Shown in pieces: positions 1 through 10,473 of a stretch of 64,000 nt of DNA. This stretch comes from Datisca glomerata. Its lineage: Eukaryota > Streptophyta > Magnoliopsida > Cucurbitales > Datiscaceae. The stretch is from NCBI GenBank assembly GCA_003255025.1, contig QANY01002235.1:526260-590259 (forward strand), written 5' to 3'. The notes beneath the pieces are model-generated. The model had not been told where the DNA came from. It was given only the letters and a program-made list of their open reading frames with translations, and did no database searches. The position numbers were made by a program, and so were the translations under genes. The stretch's first letter is position 1. Each line of letters opens with the position of its first letter.

Positions 1-150
1 TATATATATATATATATATATACATACATATTATATATATATATATATATATATATACATACATATTATATATATATATATACATATATACATACATATT
101 ATATATATATATATTATGTATGTACATATATATTATATGTATATATTCTA
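1..150. repeat. TA/TACATA microsatellite
   Basis: Alternating TA runs are interrupted by short TACATA variants. The tract runs off the left edge and ends just before the pararetrovirus relic. Endogenous caulimovirids are known to sit often in TA dinucleotide repeats, so this may be the integration flank. Confidence 0.95.
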
Positions 151-204
151 TGAAACTTCAACATATGATGAAGAATCAGAATCTGGACAACAGAAAATAA
201 TTAG

Positions 205-1221
205 GTGAATTTTGTGATCAATTTGCCTATGATACGAAAATTCATTATCCAACTACTTCTTCTTCATCCAAGCCTCCCAGGATTTCCTCAAAGCATCTTA
301 AACCGCATAAAAAATACTTTTCCAAAAAGAAATTCAGACATAAAGAATCTAAATATAGACCTCAACCGCAGCAGAAATCTCATAACAGTAAAGGCAAAGC
401 CATTTTTTTATAAATGTGGCTTAACTGGTCATTTTGCCAACAAATGCCGATCTAAGTTCAAAAGAAAACTTCATGAGTTAACTCTCGATGAAGAAACCCA
501 ACAAAAGATTCTGAACTGCCTCTCTGATGACAGTTCTAGGAGCAACTCAGATGATGACGTTGCTTATATTTCTGCATCTGAATCTGATTCTTCTGTCACA
601 TCTGATCAACCTGATCAACCTTGCTGCAGCTCGAAGAATTGCAATGCCATAACAGAAACCAATTATTGGCAGGCAATAGTTAAATTGAACGGTTTAGATC
701 TGAAAGGACCAGGTCTAAATGTTTTAACTGACACTCAGCGATCTCTTCTTACCACAGCTGATCAAATTACTGATCCAGAAATGAAACTCAAGTTTTTAGA
801 AACTTGTTACAAAGAATATTCTACTCCTGAGATCAAACCTGTAGAAAATTACAGTATGAAAGAATTATTAAGCCGTATTCAACAGGAGTATATACCTTAT
901 AAACCCGTAACCATTTCTGATATGAAAATGGAGATTAATATTATTAAATCTGACATCCAGCAGTTAAAAACTGCACATCAAATCTTTTCTCAAGAGTTAA
1001 ATCTCTTCAAACAAACTACAGCCAAAGGGAAAGCCTTTGTAGTCTTCCCAGACCTGCCTTCACCAGATCAGCCAGGTCAAAGTCAAGGTCAACCTTTGAC
1101 TTCACCAGATCAGCCAGGTCAAAGTCAAGGTCAAACTTTGACTTCCCCAGATCAGACTTGCAGATCTCTCCAGATCAGACAAAAGAGAATAATCCGTACC
1201 TCTTCCTTCTTAACCAGGTAA
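205..1221 (+). pseudogene. Caulimovirid capsid C-terminal / linker region (fragment)
   Basis: An open frame of 338 codons, the 3' part of a larger polyprotein. A retroviral-type knuckle is visible near residues 70-81 (KCGLTGHFANKC). Its first cysteine position is occupied by Phe, leaving a CHC remnant of the usual CCHC. An acidic, serine-rich stretch follows (LSDDSSRSNSDDD), then a predicted helical segment, and then a Gln/Pro-rich tail built from a 14-residue tandem repeat (SPDQPGQSQGQPLT). In caulimovirids the knuckle binds the pregenomic RNA inside the capsid protein. The ATG at the start of this frame is not the original start, because upstream capsid and movement domains are missing. The frame overlaps the next one (protease), indicating a shift. 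Confidence 0.65.
1059..1153 (+). repeat. 42-bp in-frame tandem repeat in pararetrovirus relic
   Basis: Two full units (1059-1100, 1101-1142) and a partial third share the start TTCACCAGATCAG. The period of 42 nt keeps the frame, giving repeated 14-residue Gln/Pro-rich peptides. Confidence 0.9.
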
Positions 1222-1697
1222 CTTTTCAGAAATGGTATACAAAGATTACCTTGGTAATCAAACCTGATTTCCTCATTACTGACGCCGTTGTCTTAATAGA
1301 TAGTGGTGCAGATATGAACTATATTCATGAAGGATTAATTCCTTTAAAATATTTTCATACAACCACTCAGTCTCTCACAAGCGCCAGTGAGAATTCCATG
1401 AGAATTCAATACAAAATACCAGAAGCGCTTATCTGCAAACAGGGAGTTTGCATACCTGCCTCATTTGTGCTCATAAAGAATATGACACAAAGTATTATAT
1501 TAGGCAATCCTTTTCTTAATTCTATCATTCCTATTGCCAGAATTGATACCTATGGTATCCATACTGTCGTTGACACTGTTGACATTTCCTTTGAATTTAT
1601 TACCAAGCCGTATACAAAGGAAGTTGACATCATCAGACATCTGATTGATAATAAAACCAATCAGATTAATTTATTACAAAAAAAATACACTTCTTAA
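1158..1697 (+). pseudogene. Caulimovirid aspartic protease region
   Basis: A 179-codon frame carries the retropepsin active-site motif as LIDSGADMNYI (around residues 46-56) and the downstream hydrophobic ILGNPFLN motif that packs beside the active site in this family. In caulimovirids this protease releases capsid and replication proteins from the polyprotein. It overlaps the capsid-side frame by 64 nt in a different frame and stops before the RT frame, so two shifts separate it from its neighbours. The catalytic Asp-Ser-Gly is intact, so decay is by frame breaks rather than active-site loss. Confidence 0.7.
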
Positions 1698-1799
1698 CTG
1701 TTGACCAACGCATTCAACAACTTGCACTACAGAAGAGAATTCACATTCTTCACGAATTCCAATCTGAAACTTGTATTGATATCCCTAATGCCTTTTAGG

Positions 1800-3163
1800 A
1801 TAGAAAGAAACACATAATCTCTTTGCCATATCAGCCTGACTTCAATGAGAAGAATATTCCTACCAAATCTAGACCTAGCCAAATGAAAAAGGAATATTTA
1901 GAACTTTGCAAAACTGACATTGAATCTTTATTAACAAAGAAATTAATTAAACCCAGTAAATCTCCCTGGAGTTGTACTGGTTTCTATGTTAATAAGAATG
2001 CTGAGATAGAACGAGGATCACCTAGATTAGTGATCAATTATAAGCCTTTAAATGATGCATTACAATAGATTAGATATCCAATCCCGAATAAAAAAGATCT
2101 ACTAGATAGACTTTATGATTCTGTGATCTTCTCAAAATTTGATCTGAAATCTGGATTTTGGCAAATCCAAATAGCTGAAGCTGACAGGTATAAAACTGCC
2201 TTTACTGTACCTTTTGGCCATTTTGAATGAAATGTTTTACCATTTGGTGTTAAAAATGGTCCTTCTGAATTCCAGCATATCATGAATGATATTTTTAATG
2301 CTTACACTGAATTCATTATCTGTTACATTGATGATGTCTTAATTTTCTCATCATCCATAGACCAGCATTTTAAACATCTTAATATTCTTAAGCATGTGAT
2401 TATTCGAAATGGTTTAGTATTATCTGCTCCTAAAGTGAAATTATTTCCAACAACTGTTAGATTCTTAGGCTATAACATTTCTAATGGCACTATTATCCCT
2501 ATTAACCGTAGTATAGATTTTGCATCTAAATTTTCAGATGAAATAAAAGACAAAACCCAATTACAACGCTTTCTAGGAAATTTAAATTATATCCGAGACT
2601 TTTATCCTCAATTAGCTCAGGATACTGCTCTGTTAACTCAGAGGCTTCAAAAGAGACCTATACCTTGGACATCAGATCTTACCTTAGCTGTTAAAAACAT
2701 TAAAGCTAAAATTCAACAATTACATTGCTTAGCTTTACCACATCCGTTATGGAAGAAAATTATAGAAACTGATGCCTCTAACCTAGGTTATGGAGGTATT
2801 CTGAAACAGTTAAATCCTCAAACACATAAAGACGAATTATTAAGATTCACCTCTGGTACCTGGAAAGGACCAGCAAAATATTATCCGACAATTAAACAAG
2901 AATGTTTAGCAATTGTGAAATGTGTTTTAAAATTTCAAGATGATCTTTTAAACCAACATTTTCTTATCCGTGTTGATTGCTCTGCTGCAAAACAGATTTT
3001 CAAAAAAGATGTTCAAAATCTTGCATCAAAACAAATATTTGTATCATGGCAAAGCATCTTATCTATATTTGATTTTGATATTGAATATATTAAGGGTGAA
3101 CAGAATTCTCTTCCTAATTTTCTAACCCGTGAATATTTACAGGAAAAACTCAATCATGAGTAA
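1800..3163 (+). pseudogene. Caulimovirid reverse transcriptase-RNase H (broken)
   Basis: RT fingers/palm are visible from about 1823 (RLVINYKPLND near 2025), the substrate-binding FDLKSGFWQI near 2145, and the catalytic YIDDVLIFS near 2320. RNase H follows, with the first catalytic Asp in ETDASNLGYGG near 2770. These enzymes copy pregenomic RNA to DNA. In-frame stops lie at about 2066 (TAG) and 2228 (TGA), before the longest open part (2282-3163). The frame ends in a TAA that overlaps the start of ORF2. Similarity of motif wording is to caulimovirid rather than gypsy RT, and no integrase follows. It is inactive as it stands. Confidence 0.75.
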
Positions 3164-4404
3164 CCGGGGAAGAGGCCGTAGCTCTCGTGGGCGCGGACGT
3201 GGCAGAATCAATCTGCAAGATCCGAATGATGGGATTTTCTGGCCTTCAGAATTCTCCAGTGTTCAAGAGGCTACTCATAAGAGTAAAAAACCGTTATCTC
3301 TCCACACAACAGTATCCAACCAGGTTTGAACACTATAGATATATATATGAGTCTATAGTAGTTCAATCTGGAAGCATGAAAATTAGACATACTTTCCATG
3401 ACTCGAACCGAAACACCAGCCCAATCACTTTTAGTAAGACTGTTATCCGTAATTTTATTTCCATTAATCAATGAGGTTTACATCCTCATACTACTAAAAC
3501 AATGGAAATACACCAGAAAACAATTAAATACAGTTATTGGGATTATATTGAATCCTTTACCAATACATTTTATTATCAAAACCCGATAAGAAACCATACA
3601 TGGTGTATCCGTATTTGTCCTGAAGTATTAGACACAGGATTACCAAACGGGTTCCTCCTTTGGTGGGATAAATTTGGTATTACCTTTGAGACTTTACCAG
3701 AAATTTTAAAAGCTGAATTTAAAGAATGACATTCCCAATATGCCATATTCCAGAAAAATAGTACTGTCTCCAAAGCCTGGATATATTTTATCATCCGATT
3801 TAATATCCCATGGATATGGAAATGGGATCTCATATGTGAATACCAGAATGATATACCTATCTTAAAACGTATCTTTTGGACTAAATGGTGAGACAAATGT
3901 ATGAATCCCCACATACCAGAATTAATTAAACTCATCAAAACCCATGCCCAAGCATGTTATGAATCCATTCCTAAACCTGTACCAGAACCAACGAGCAACC
4001 CTTTCCTAAATGCTCAAAAGCTGCTTAAACAGTAATTTCTCCACATTAGTGAACAAGAATTAGCTGTTAAAACCATGGCCTTTGTCAAAAACCAATTCCT
4101 TCATGTTTTTGGTTCTGACACAACCTCTATGGCCACGTCTAGTACCAATCCAAGTCCACCAAGACCATTATCCATATCACCTCCTCCTGCCATCATTGAT
4201 CTCAGTATGGACATCAGTCAACATAATGCTTTCAGCATCCTTGCTGGCAAGAGCCAAGACCCCAAGGATGACATACCAGACCTGACAAATGCAGAGGACC
4301 CACCAGAGCCTACAATTGCTGACTTCTGGGATTCCTTAGCCGCAATCATTTCTGACCAGCTCGACAAGGAAAAAGACCAGAAAGGGAAAGGCAAACTCCA
4401 CTAA
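3156..4404 (+). pseudogene. Caulimovirid second ORF, RG-rich start (broken)
   Basis: The start ATG at 3156 overlaps the RT-RNase H stop in the octamer ATGAGTAA. The N-terminus is a strongly basic Arg/Gly series (MSNRGRGRSSRGRGRGR), a common nucleic-acid-binding composition. The middle part is aromatic and Trp-rich (for example LLWWDKFG near 3658). The last part (4075-4404) is Pro/Asp-rich and ends in a basic tail. Frame changes and stops fall near 3329, 3470, 3727 and 3888, so it is a pseudogene. Florendoviruses are known to carry a downstream ORF of unknown function, and I assign no function here. Confidence 0.55.
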
Positions 4405-4660
4405 GCCTATCTGATGAGATGTCCTACAAACAACAAGAACAGACAAAGGATTCTACAGTAACTCTCTTAGCTGTCCGACACAAACATGAGTAGACAAAGG
4501 ATTCTACAGTAATTCTCTCACATCCGAACACGTGGACGATGCTTATCACGCCACTCTATGTTATGTAATTATTAAAGCATAGACTACTGTTGTATAGTTA
4601 CTTTTAGCTTAAGTTAAGTTACTTTTTATCTACGAGTGAATCAGCTGCCCTCTTGTCTCC
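4405..4660 (+). promoter_or_regulatory. Pararetrovirus 3' non-coding region with a duplicated 27-bp block
   Basis: Non-coding DNA after ORF2. A block beginning AGACAAAGGATTCTACAGTA occurs at 4441-4467 and again at 4492-4518 with one mismatch. An ACGT core (ACACGTGG) lies at 4529. Caulimovirid intergenic regions hold the pregenomic promoter and often repeated enhancer boxes, so a promoter role is plausible but not shown. Confidence 0.35.
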
Positions 4661-4671
4661 CACTTCACAGT

Positions 4672-4764
4672 TTCCACGGGCCATCCCTGTTCCTGCTTTT
4701 CATTCCACGGGCCATCCCTGTTCCTGCTTTTCATTCCACGGGCCATCCCTGTTCCTGCTTTTCA
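4672..4764 (+). repeat. 31-bp tandem repeat, three copies
   Basis: Three near-identical units start TTCCACGGGCCATCCCTG at 4672, 4703 and 4734. The array sits between the pararetrovirus relic and the Tat element. Confidence 0.95.
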
Positions 4765-4779
4765 TTTCGGGCTCTCGCT

Positions 4780-5854
4780 GAAGAGTTGGATATGTCAAAA
4801 CGTCTATGGAGCAACTTGTGGGGAACCGTTGACGGCGAGTGAAACATCCGTCTGAGAATGGAAGCTGTTGGCACTGCCCGCGACATCCCTGACACTGTCA
4901 TGCTGCCAGTTAAAATTCCTGCCACCACTAGTCCACCTCCACCCTCTTCAGTCGATCCTTCTATTCCCGCAGTCGAGGATATTCCAGCACGGGAAGAAGC
5001 TTCTCCACCCCCTCCTTCGCCTGCTCAGAGGTCTTATACCTCCTTTTCTACTTGTTCTTAAGGGAGGCATGAAAAGCCTGACATGTGGAGGTGGTTGCGG
5101 TATACAGTGGCTCTGCCAGTCTTGGCTTCTGTTAGCTTCCTAAAGGATCCCCGTCCTTCACACATCATCCTAAAGGGGATCAAGTCTGATGTGGACACGC
5201 CTAGTTTATGCCAGATGTCTGTTAATAATATGGTCATTGGCCTTAGCCACAACCTGATACAAGTAGCTTTTTGTACATAGCTTATTCCTTGATTTTGTTT
5301 CTTTACCCTTTCCTTTGTTTTTTTGGTTTACTTATACTTAGAAATTTTTTTGCACAAGCGCTGACTTATCACAACAGGCTTCATGAGGACATCCACTCTT
5401 TGGAGCTTGAGATGGCGAGTTGGAGGAAGGAGATGAGGGAGATCAACAAGGTCCACGAAGCTATTATTGCTGAGTGAGATGATCTGAAGAAGGTTGAGGT
5501 CGAGCTTTAGGAGGTCATCGCTCGCCTTCTTGAGGAACTGGACGCTGCTGCTACCAAGCGGGAAAGGCTTGAGCATTCCCTGAGGGAGTCAGGGAAGGCT
5601 GCTCAGATTGCCAGGGAACATTTGACCTTCATTGAAGGGAAGCTGGTTGAGGCCAGTGAGAAGCTGTCGGCTACGGTGGTAGCTTTGGCTAAGGCCAGGG
5701 AATGGCCTATATTACGGGTTACAGGGACGTCAAGGCCGACAAAGCTCCATATTTTCCCCTCATAGATCTTCCCGAGGATAATGTGGAGGCTCAGCCTGAA
5801 CTGGATGCTTCTGTTCCCAGTGCTACTTCTGGCCTGCCTGCTGAAGGGTCTTAG
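4780..5854 (+). pseudogene. Antisense extra ORF of Tat element 1 (coiled coil)
   Basis: Coding-like sequence lies on the strand opposite to the element's pol and beyond its 3' end. A Pro/Ser-rich part (4858-5061) is followed by a long heptad-like charged helix from about 5358 (HEDIHSLELEMASWRKEM) to about 5700, rich in Glu, Lys, Leu and Ala. The sequence ends with an acidic tail and a TAG at 5852. Tat elements are known to carry such an antisense ORF of unknown function, annotated as putative gypsy-type transposon (Transposase_28). In-frame stops at 5475 (TGA) and 5508 (TAG) and a frame change near 5705 break the helix, and the usual N-terminal globular domain is not recognisable. The second Tat element in the window shows no such ORF. 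Confidence 0.6.
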
Positions 5855-6294
5855 TTTATTTGGTTTTCATTTATTCGCTTTAATTTCCTTTTACTTTTAT
5901 TTTTTCTCCTTATAACTTGTTCCACAAAATAATGAGGAGATATTGCACGTCTTACCGCTTCTTTTCCTTTCCTTTTTAGCAATTTTCTACTTTTTACTTA
6001 AATGATCATTTGCCTTTTCCTTCTTCTTTCCTGCTCTTTTCCCAAACATTTAGCAAAAATTTGCATACATCTTTCTTCCTAAGTTACCCATTTACTCATA
6101 CCCACTCCATTTCTAAGTTTCCTTGAAAGATAAGATAGAATTCGTTTCACTGTACTTACAATGGTTTAAACCAGGCTCATATCTGCTTGTGTCTTTTCCG
6201 AACTACCCGTTTTCAAAATTTCCATTTTTCATAGTTCATTTATTGACATGTTTCGGGTTTTTATTCTTCTACTTTCGCCTGTTATAGAAGATGT
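5855..6294. other. T-rich spacer, no gene seen
   Basis: Pyrimidine-rich non-coding DNA lies between the antisense ORF and the minisatellite of Tat element 1. Nothing else was recognised. Confidence 0.6.
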
Positions 6295-6605
6295 TTTTCG
6301 TCCTTAGGTTCCTTTTGAGAGTATGACTTATGAAATGTCCCTCTCAAAGACTCACACCTTTAATTCACTTTGAGAGTAAGACTTATTATTCGCCCCTCCT
6401 AAAAAATTATCCCCTTAGTTCCTTATAAGAGTATGACTTATAAACTGTCACTCTCAAGGATTTATGCCCTTAGTTCCTTCTGAGAGTAGGACTTATGCCT
6501 TAGTTCCCTCTGAGAGTAGGACTTATGGACTGCCCCTCCTAAGGACTTACGCCCTTAGTTCTTTCTGGGAGTAGAATTTATGAACGGCCACTTTAAAAAA
6601 TGTAT
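6295..6605. repeat. About 58-bp degenerate tandem repeat, 3' region of Tat element 1
   Basis: About five diverged units share the core CCTTAGTTCCTTCTGAGAG, then TAGGACTTATG and CCCCTCCTAAGGACT. The same family of repeat follows pol in Tat element 2 (15065-15365). Hypervariable tandem repeats in 3' untranslated regions of plant Tat elements are documented. Confidence 0.85.
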
Positions 6606-6739
6606 GCCCTTATTTCCGTTATTTTTATTAGAGATAAGGAGAGCTGACACCAAGAGCTTTTATGTGAAAACCCCTTGTGGGCAAAAACCACCGGTAAATA
6701 TTTACTTTAATTCTCTTTACAACTTTAAACAAAGTATTT

Positions 6740-7975
6740 CTTTAGGTGGGCTGCATTCCACAGTTTCGGCAGATCCATTCCCTCTTCAATTTTCAAATGG
6801 TAGTATCCGCTTCCACCTACTCCACTGATGTTGTATGGCCCATCTCATGTTGGTCTGAGCTTTCCTTTTGTCTGGAAGATCTTTCTCAACACCCGGTCTC
6901 TCTTCTGGAATTCTCATTTCCGTACTCTTTTCTGGAAGTAAGACTTCATTTTTTATTGTAATAGGCCATTCGGATCAGGGCTGCTTCGTGTCATTCTTCC
7001 AGTTCATCTAGGCTTTTTCTTAGGAGTTATTCATTCTATTGTTCAGTCAGTGCAGACTTCATAGTGGGGCTCCCAATTTCAACAGGAATTATTGCTTCAG
7101 CTCTAAAAGCCAAAGCAAATGGTCTCTCTCTCGTTGTTTCTCTTGGAGTAGTTTTGTATGCCCATAAAATTACCGGTAGCTCCACTACGCATCTTCCTTT
7201 TGCTGACTCCAATCATTTCTTCAAATTGTCAGGTATGATTAAGTTTGACCTTTCTGCTTGTCGTTCCCCTATGGGAAGGAGGGAGTGGAAAACCAGTTAG
7301 TGATCTTTAGCCCTTCGCAGAAGGTTTTAACCAACTTTCTTGTGAACTAAAGACCGATGTTTGAAACAAGTATTTTTGGTATGCTGAATCTGTACACGAT
7401 GTTCTTCCACAGAAACCCATTTACTTATTCTTTGCATAGTCTTGTGAAGGCTTCAGCCTCAATCCACTTGGTGAATTAATACGTTGCTACTAGCAGGAAA
7501 CGTTTCTATGTAGGTGCCATTGGAAGTGGATTGACGATGTCAAGTTCCTATTGCATGAAGGGCCACAGATGTATCATTGTTTTCAGTTCACCGGGAGCCA
7601 TCTTAGAAACTAGAGCAAAATGTTGTCACCTCTAACAGTCCTTTACATATTGTTTGGTGGTTGATGCATTTTGGGTCAGTAATACCCTTAATTAAAGACT
7701 TTGTGGGCTAATGATCTCCCTCTAGTGCGATTGCCACATATCCCTTCGTGGAACTCAACCTCATTTTCCTTCAAACATTTCAAGTATGGGTATGTAAAGG
7801 ATTTTCTAAATAATAATCCATTAATCAATGTGTACCTAGCGCTTTGTTGTCGTACTTTTTTAACGACTAGCTTGTCTTCTGGAAGTGCTCCCTTTTCTAG
7901 ATAGTGGATTATGTCATCCTGCCAGCTGGGCTCCCTTTCTACTTTCACATCAGCCATGAAGTTCAATGGGAGCAA
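6740..7975 (-). pseudogene. Tat element 1 integrase (broken)
   Basis: The N-terminal H2C2 zinc-binding part is readable in the frame ending at 7688 (HEGICGNRTRGRSLAHKVF). It is followed, with shifts, by core pieces near 7660-7400 (LVATYYFTKWIEAEAF is discernible). The conserved C-terminal segment of Tat integrases is discernible between about 7200 and 6750. Integrase inserts the cDNA into the genome. Multiple stops and shifts make this copy inactive. The neighbour upstream on the minus strand is the second RNase H. Confidence 0.65.
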
Positions 7976-8394
7976 GACACTTAATTTTTGCAGGAATTCA
8001 ACGGGGACATTTCTTTTGTACGAGAATTGTAACGACGATCCCAGGTTTTCCAGTGCATCAGCGTGTCCGTTCTATGTTTTTGTGATTTCCTGGATTTTTT
8101 AGCTTTTTAATGTGCTTAGCAGGTCTTTTGCCTGTTGTAGGTAGCTTACCATCCTCTCATCTTTTGCTACATATTCTCCTACGGCATGTTTTACATCTAT
8201 TACCTCGTATTGTATTCCTATAACAAGGATACTCTCGCAATTAGTGCTTTGTATTCCACTTCATTGTTTGACGCGTTGAACCTGAAGGAGATGGAGTGCT
8301 CTAGTGTTTCTCCAAATGGGGTTTCTACTACTACCCCTGCTCCCGCTCCCTTACTATTTGAAGCACCAACGACATATAATTTTCAAGATCTATT
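7976..8394 (-). pseudogene. Tat element 1 second (archaeal-type) RNase H domain
   Basis: On the minus strand the sequence reads as a G-A-G-A-G-V series, then a Glu in a SNNEVEYKAL-like block, then the tail. This is the pattern of the extra archaeal-type RNase H found only in Tat-clade elements. It lies between the classical RNase H and the integrase, as in that clade. The same order is seen in Tat element 2 at 16800-17140. Stops are present. Confidence 0.6.
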
Positions 8395-8796
8395 TTAAAC
8401 TTTTCCTTTGGGCTTTTTGTTAGCTTTCTCTCCAATGAAAGCCACAACAAAATCTGTTAGTGTCGGCCCCTTGATGGAAGCTCTGAGCTCATAATAAATC
8501 TCGTACTGGCTTAACTCGATCGACCACTTCGTCATCCTCCCGCTTACCTTAAGAGAGTGCATGAGACTTTTAAAAGGTGAATTTATTAACACTTTGATGC
8601 TATGTGCTTGGAAATAGGGTCTCAACTTTCGTGCAACACTTACAATTGCGAGTACTAATTTCTCTATTTGTTTATATCTCATCTCATCTGCCACCAGCCT
8701 CTTGCTTATGAAGTACATGGGCTTTTGCTTCCTTTCTTCCTCTTTCATGAGCACGGTGCTGACGACCACTTTAGAAATGGTGACGTATAGCAGCAT
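8395..8796 (-). pseudogene. Tat element 1 RNase H (classical)
   Basis: A 133-codon frame with KPMYFISKRL, then EMRYKQIEKLVLAIV (catalytic Glu region), then LRPYFQAHSIKVLINSP. These are standard Ty3/gypsy RNase H blocks placed after RT. The first catalytic Asp falls before this frame. The last block retains the SGRMTKWSIELSQYEI signature typical of plant gypsy elements. Neighbouring frames show the domain is joined to RT only through a shift. Confidence 0.75.
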
Positions 8797-8811
8797 TTGT
8801 TCAGTCGGTAC

Positions 8812-9600
8812 TCATTTAGAGAGCAGAAGGGAAGTTATCAGATACTCCTTGATTCTACTGAAGGCTTCCTCACATTCCTCATTCCAACCATCCCCAAAGT
8901 TCTTTCTCAATTTTTCGAAGAACGGTTTACACTTATCCGTAGAACTTGAGATGAATCTGTTCAGAGTGGCTGACATTCCAGTCAAACCTTCTATCCCTTT
9001 CCAGTTTCGTGGAGATTTCATCTCCATAATTGCCTTCAATTGGTTTGGATTCACTTCGAATCCTTGCTGTTTCGCCAGGTGTACGAGGAACTTTCCCGTA
9101 GTTACTCTAAACATACATTTTTTCAGATTCAGTTTCATGGAGTTTTTCCTTAGAACTGAAAAATCTTCTTCGAGATCCCGAATATCGCTCCCTGTCTCTC
9201 ACTTTTGACTAACATGTCGTCAACGTAGACTTCCATGTGTTTCCTGATTTGTTCACGGAAGACTCCAGCCTTTGATACTTCCATTTTTAAATCCAAAATG
9301 CATAACTTTATAAAAATAGATACCGTATTAAATAATGAAGGAAGTCTTTTCTTGATCAGGTTGAAATATTTTCACCTGATTATATCTGGAGTACGCATCC
9401 ATGAAGCGTAGGAGTTCGTGTCTTGAGGTTGTATCGACCATCTGATCAATCATTGGCAGCGGGTAATCATCTTTGGGGCAGACTTTATTTAAGTCGGTAA
9501 AGTCCACACATATTCCCCATTTACCTTTAATCTTCCGTACCATTACCACGTTGGCCAGCCATTCCGGGTAATCAGTTTCTCGAATAAAACCAACCGCCAA
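8812..9600 (-). pseudogene. Tat element 1 reverse transcriptase (broken)
   Basis: Minus strand: YPEWLANVVMVRK, then CVDFTDLNKVCPKDDYPLP and FMDAYSRYNQVKIF (9600-9328). The catalytic YVDDM is encoded near 9225, and the thumb (LNLKKCMF) starts near 9138. The frame shifts around 9330 and again near 9140. This enzyme copies the element RNA to cDNA. The CVDFTDLNK block is characteristic of Tat and related plant gypsy elements. Confidence 0.8.
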
Positions 9601-9909
9601 GAGCTTTTCAACTCTTCCTTGATTGCCTTATTCCATTCTACTACAAAGCTTCTCCTTCACTGCTTTACTGGTTTCACAGTTGGATTCGTATTCAGCTTAT
9701 GACAAATAATTTCTTCGAGGATGCCCGTTATCTCTTATGATGTAGTTATAAACACATATTTGATTTCCCGTAGAAATCTCACCAATCTTTCTTTTTCATA
9801 TTTTTTAGGTGGGTACCAACATTCATCATCTTCTGGGTTCCTTTTTTGAAGCATACAAGTTTCATTTCTTTCCCTGCCCATCATCATATGATTGATTTGA
9901 ATCTGCCAA

Positions 9910-10389
9910 TCACTTTCCTTCTGTTTTTCTTGTAGCCTCGCTCTTGATGAACTCTAGAGGGGTTATGAAGTAGATGCGAGCAGCATCTTGATCTCCTCTT
10001 ATTATTTTAACTCCTTTGGGTGATGAATATTTCAGCAGTTGGTAGAAAGTTAAAGGGACGACTTTCATTTTGTGGAGCCAGGTTCTTTCTAAGATAGCAT
10101 TGTACGAGGATGGCGTATTTAGTATCATGAACTCGATCATGTAGTTAAAGGGTTTTTCATTCAGCGGGAGAACGAGGTTTCCTTCTGAGTAACGAATGGT
10201 TTCATTGAAGCTTATCAGCGGCTGTGAAGTTCCTTGCAGCCTTCGTTCTCCCATTAAAATTTTCTCCAAGGTTGCCCGATATAGAATGTTCATAGTGCTC
10301 CTATCGTCTACCAAGACTCTCCTTAGTAAGCAGTTACCAACTTGTATTGAAATGACAAGAGCATCGTTGTGATGCCTGTCATGATCCAA
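9910..10389 (-). pseudogene. Tat element 1 protease
   Basis: A 159-codon frame with the Tat-type start HHNDALVISIQVGNCLLRRV, then the active-site region VDDRSTMNILY. The family motif is D-x-G-S, and here the Gly position is Arg, so the active site is damaged. The copy in Tat element 2 keeps VEDGSAVNIL. A conserved tail follows (AILERTWLHKMKVVPLTFYQ), as in plant Tat proteases. The enzyme would cleave Gag-Pol. Confidence 0.75.
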
Positions 10390-10473
10390 ATCTAGATCAT
10401 CGAATACTAGTGGTGGATTCCTACTGGCACTTGAGGGTCATTCTAGGAACTTTTCCTGTATCGGCTTCTTACA

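Larger units (their letters stand above)
160..4660 (+). mobile_element. Endogenous caulimovirid (pararetrovirus) relic, Florendovirus-like
   Basis: A single-strand block in the order capsid zinc-knuckle region, aspartic protease, reverse transcriptase, RNase H, then a second ORF. No integrase and no LTR are seen, which separates it from Ty3/gypsy elements. This order without integrase is that of Caulimoviridae. A second ORF after RNase H and the flanking TA repeat are best compared with Florendovirus, but the genus is inference. The movement-protein and most capsid sequence that should precede the knuckle is absent, so the copy is 5' truncated. It is broken by frame changes between protease and RT, by in-frame stops in RT, and by several breaks in ORF2, so it cannot encode the intact proteins. 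Confidence 0.7.

Noticed and set aside
160..4660. Ty3/gypsy element instead of a pararetrovirus
   Set aside because: No integrase, no LTR, and an additional ORF directly after RNase H.
8702..9208. 168-codon plus-strand ORF
   Set aside because: Shadow of the Tat element 1 RT/RNase H on the minus strand.
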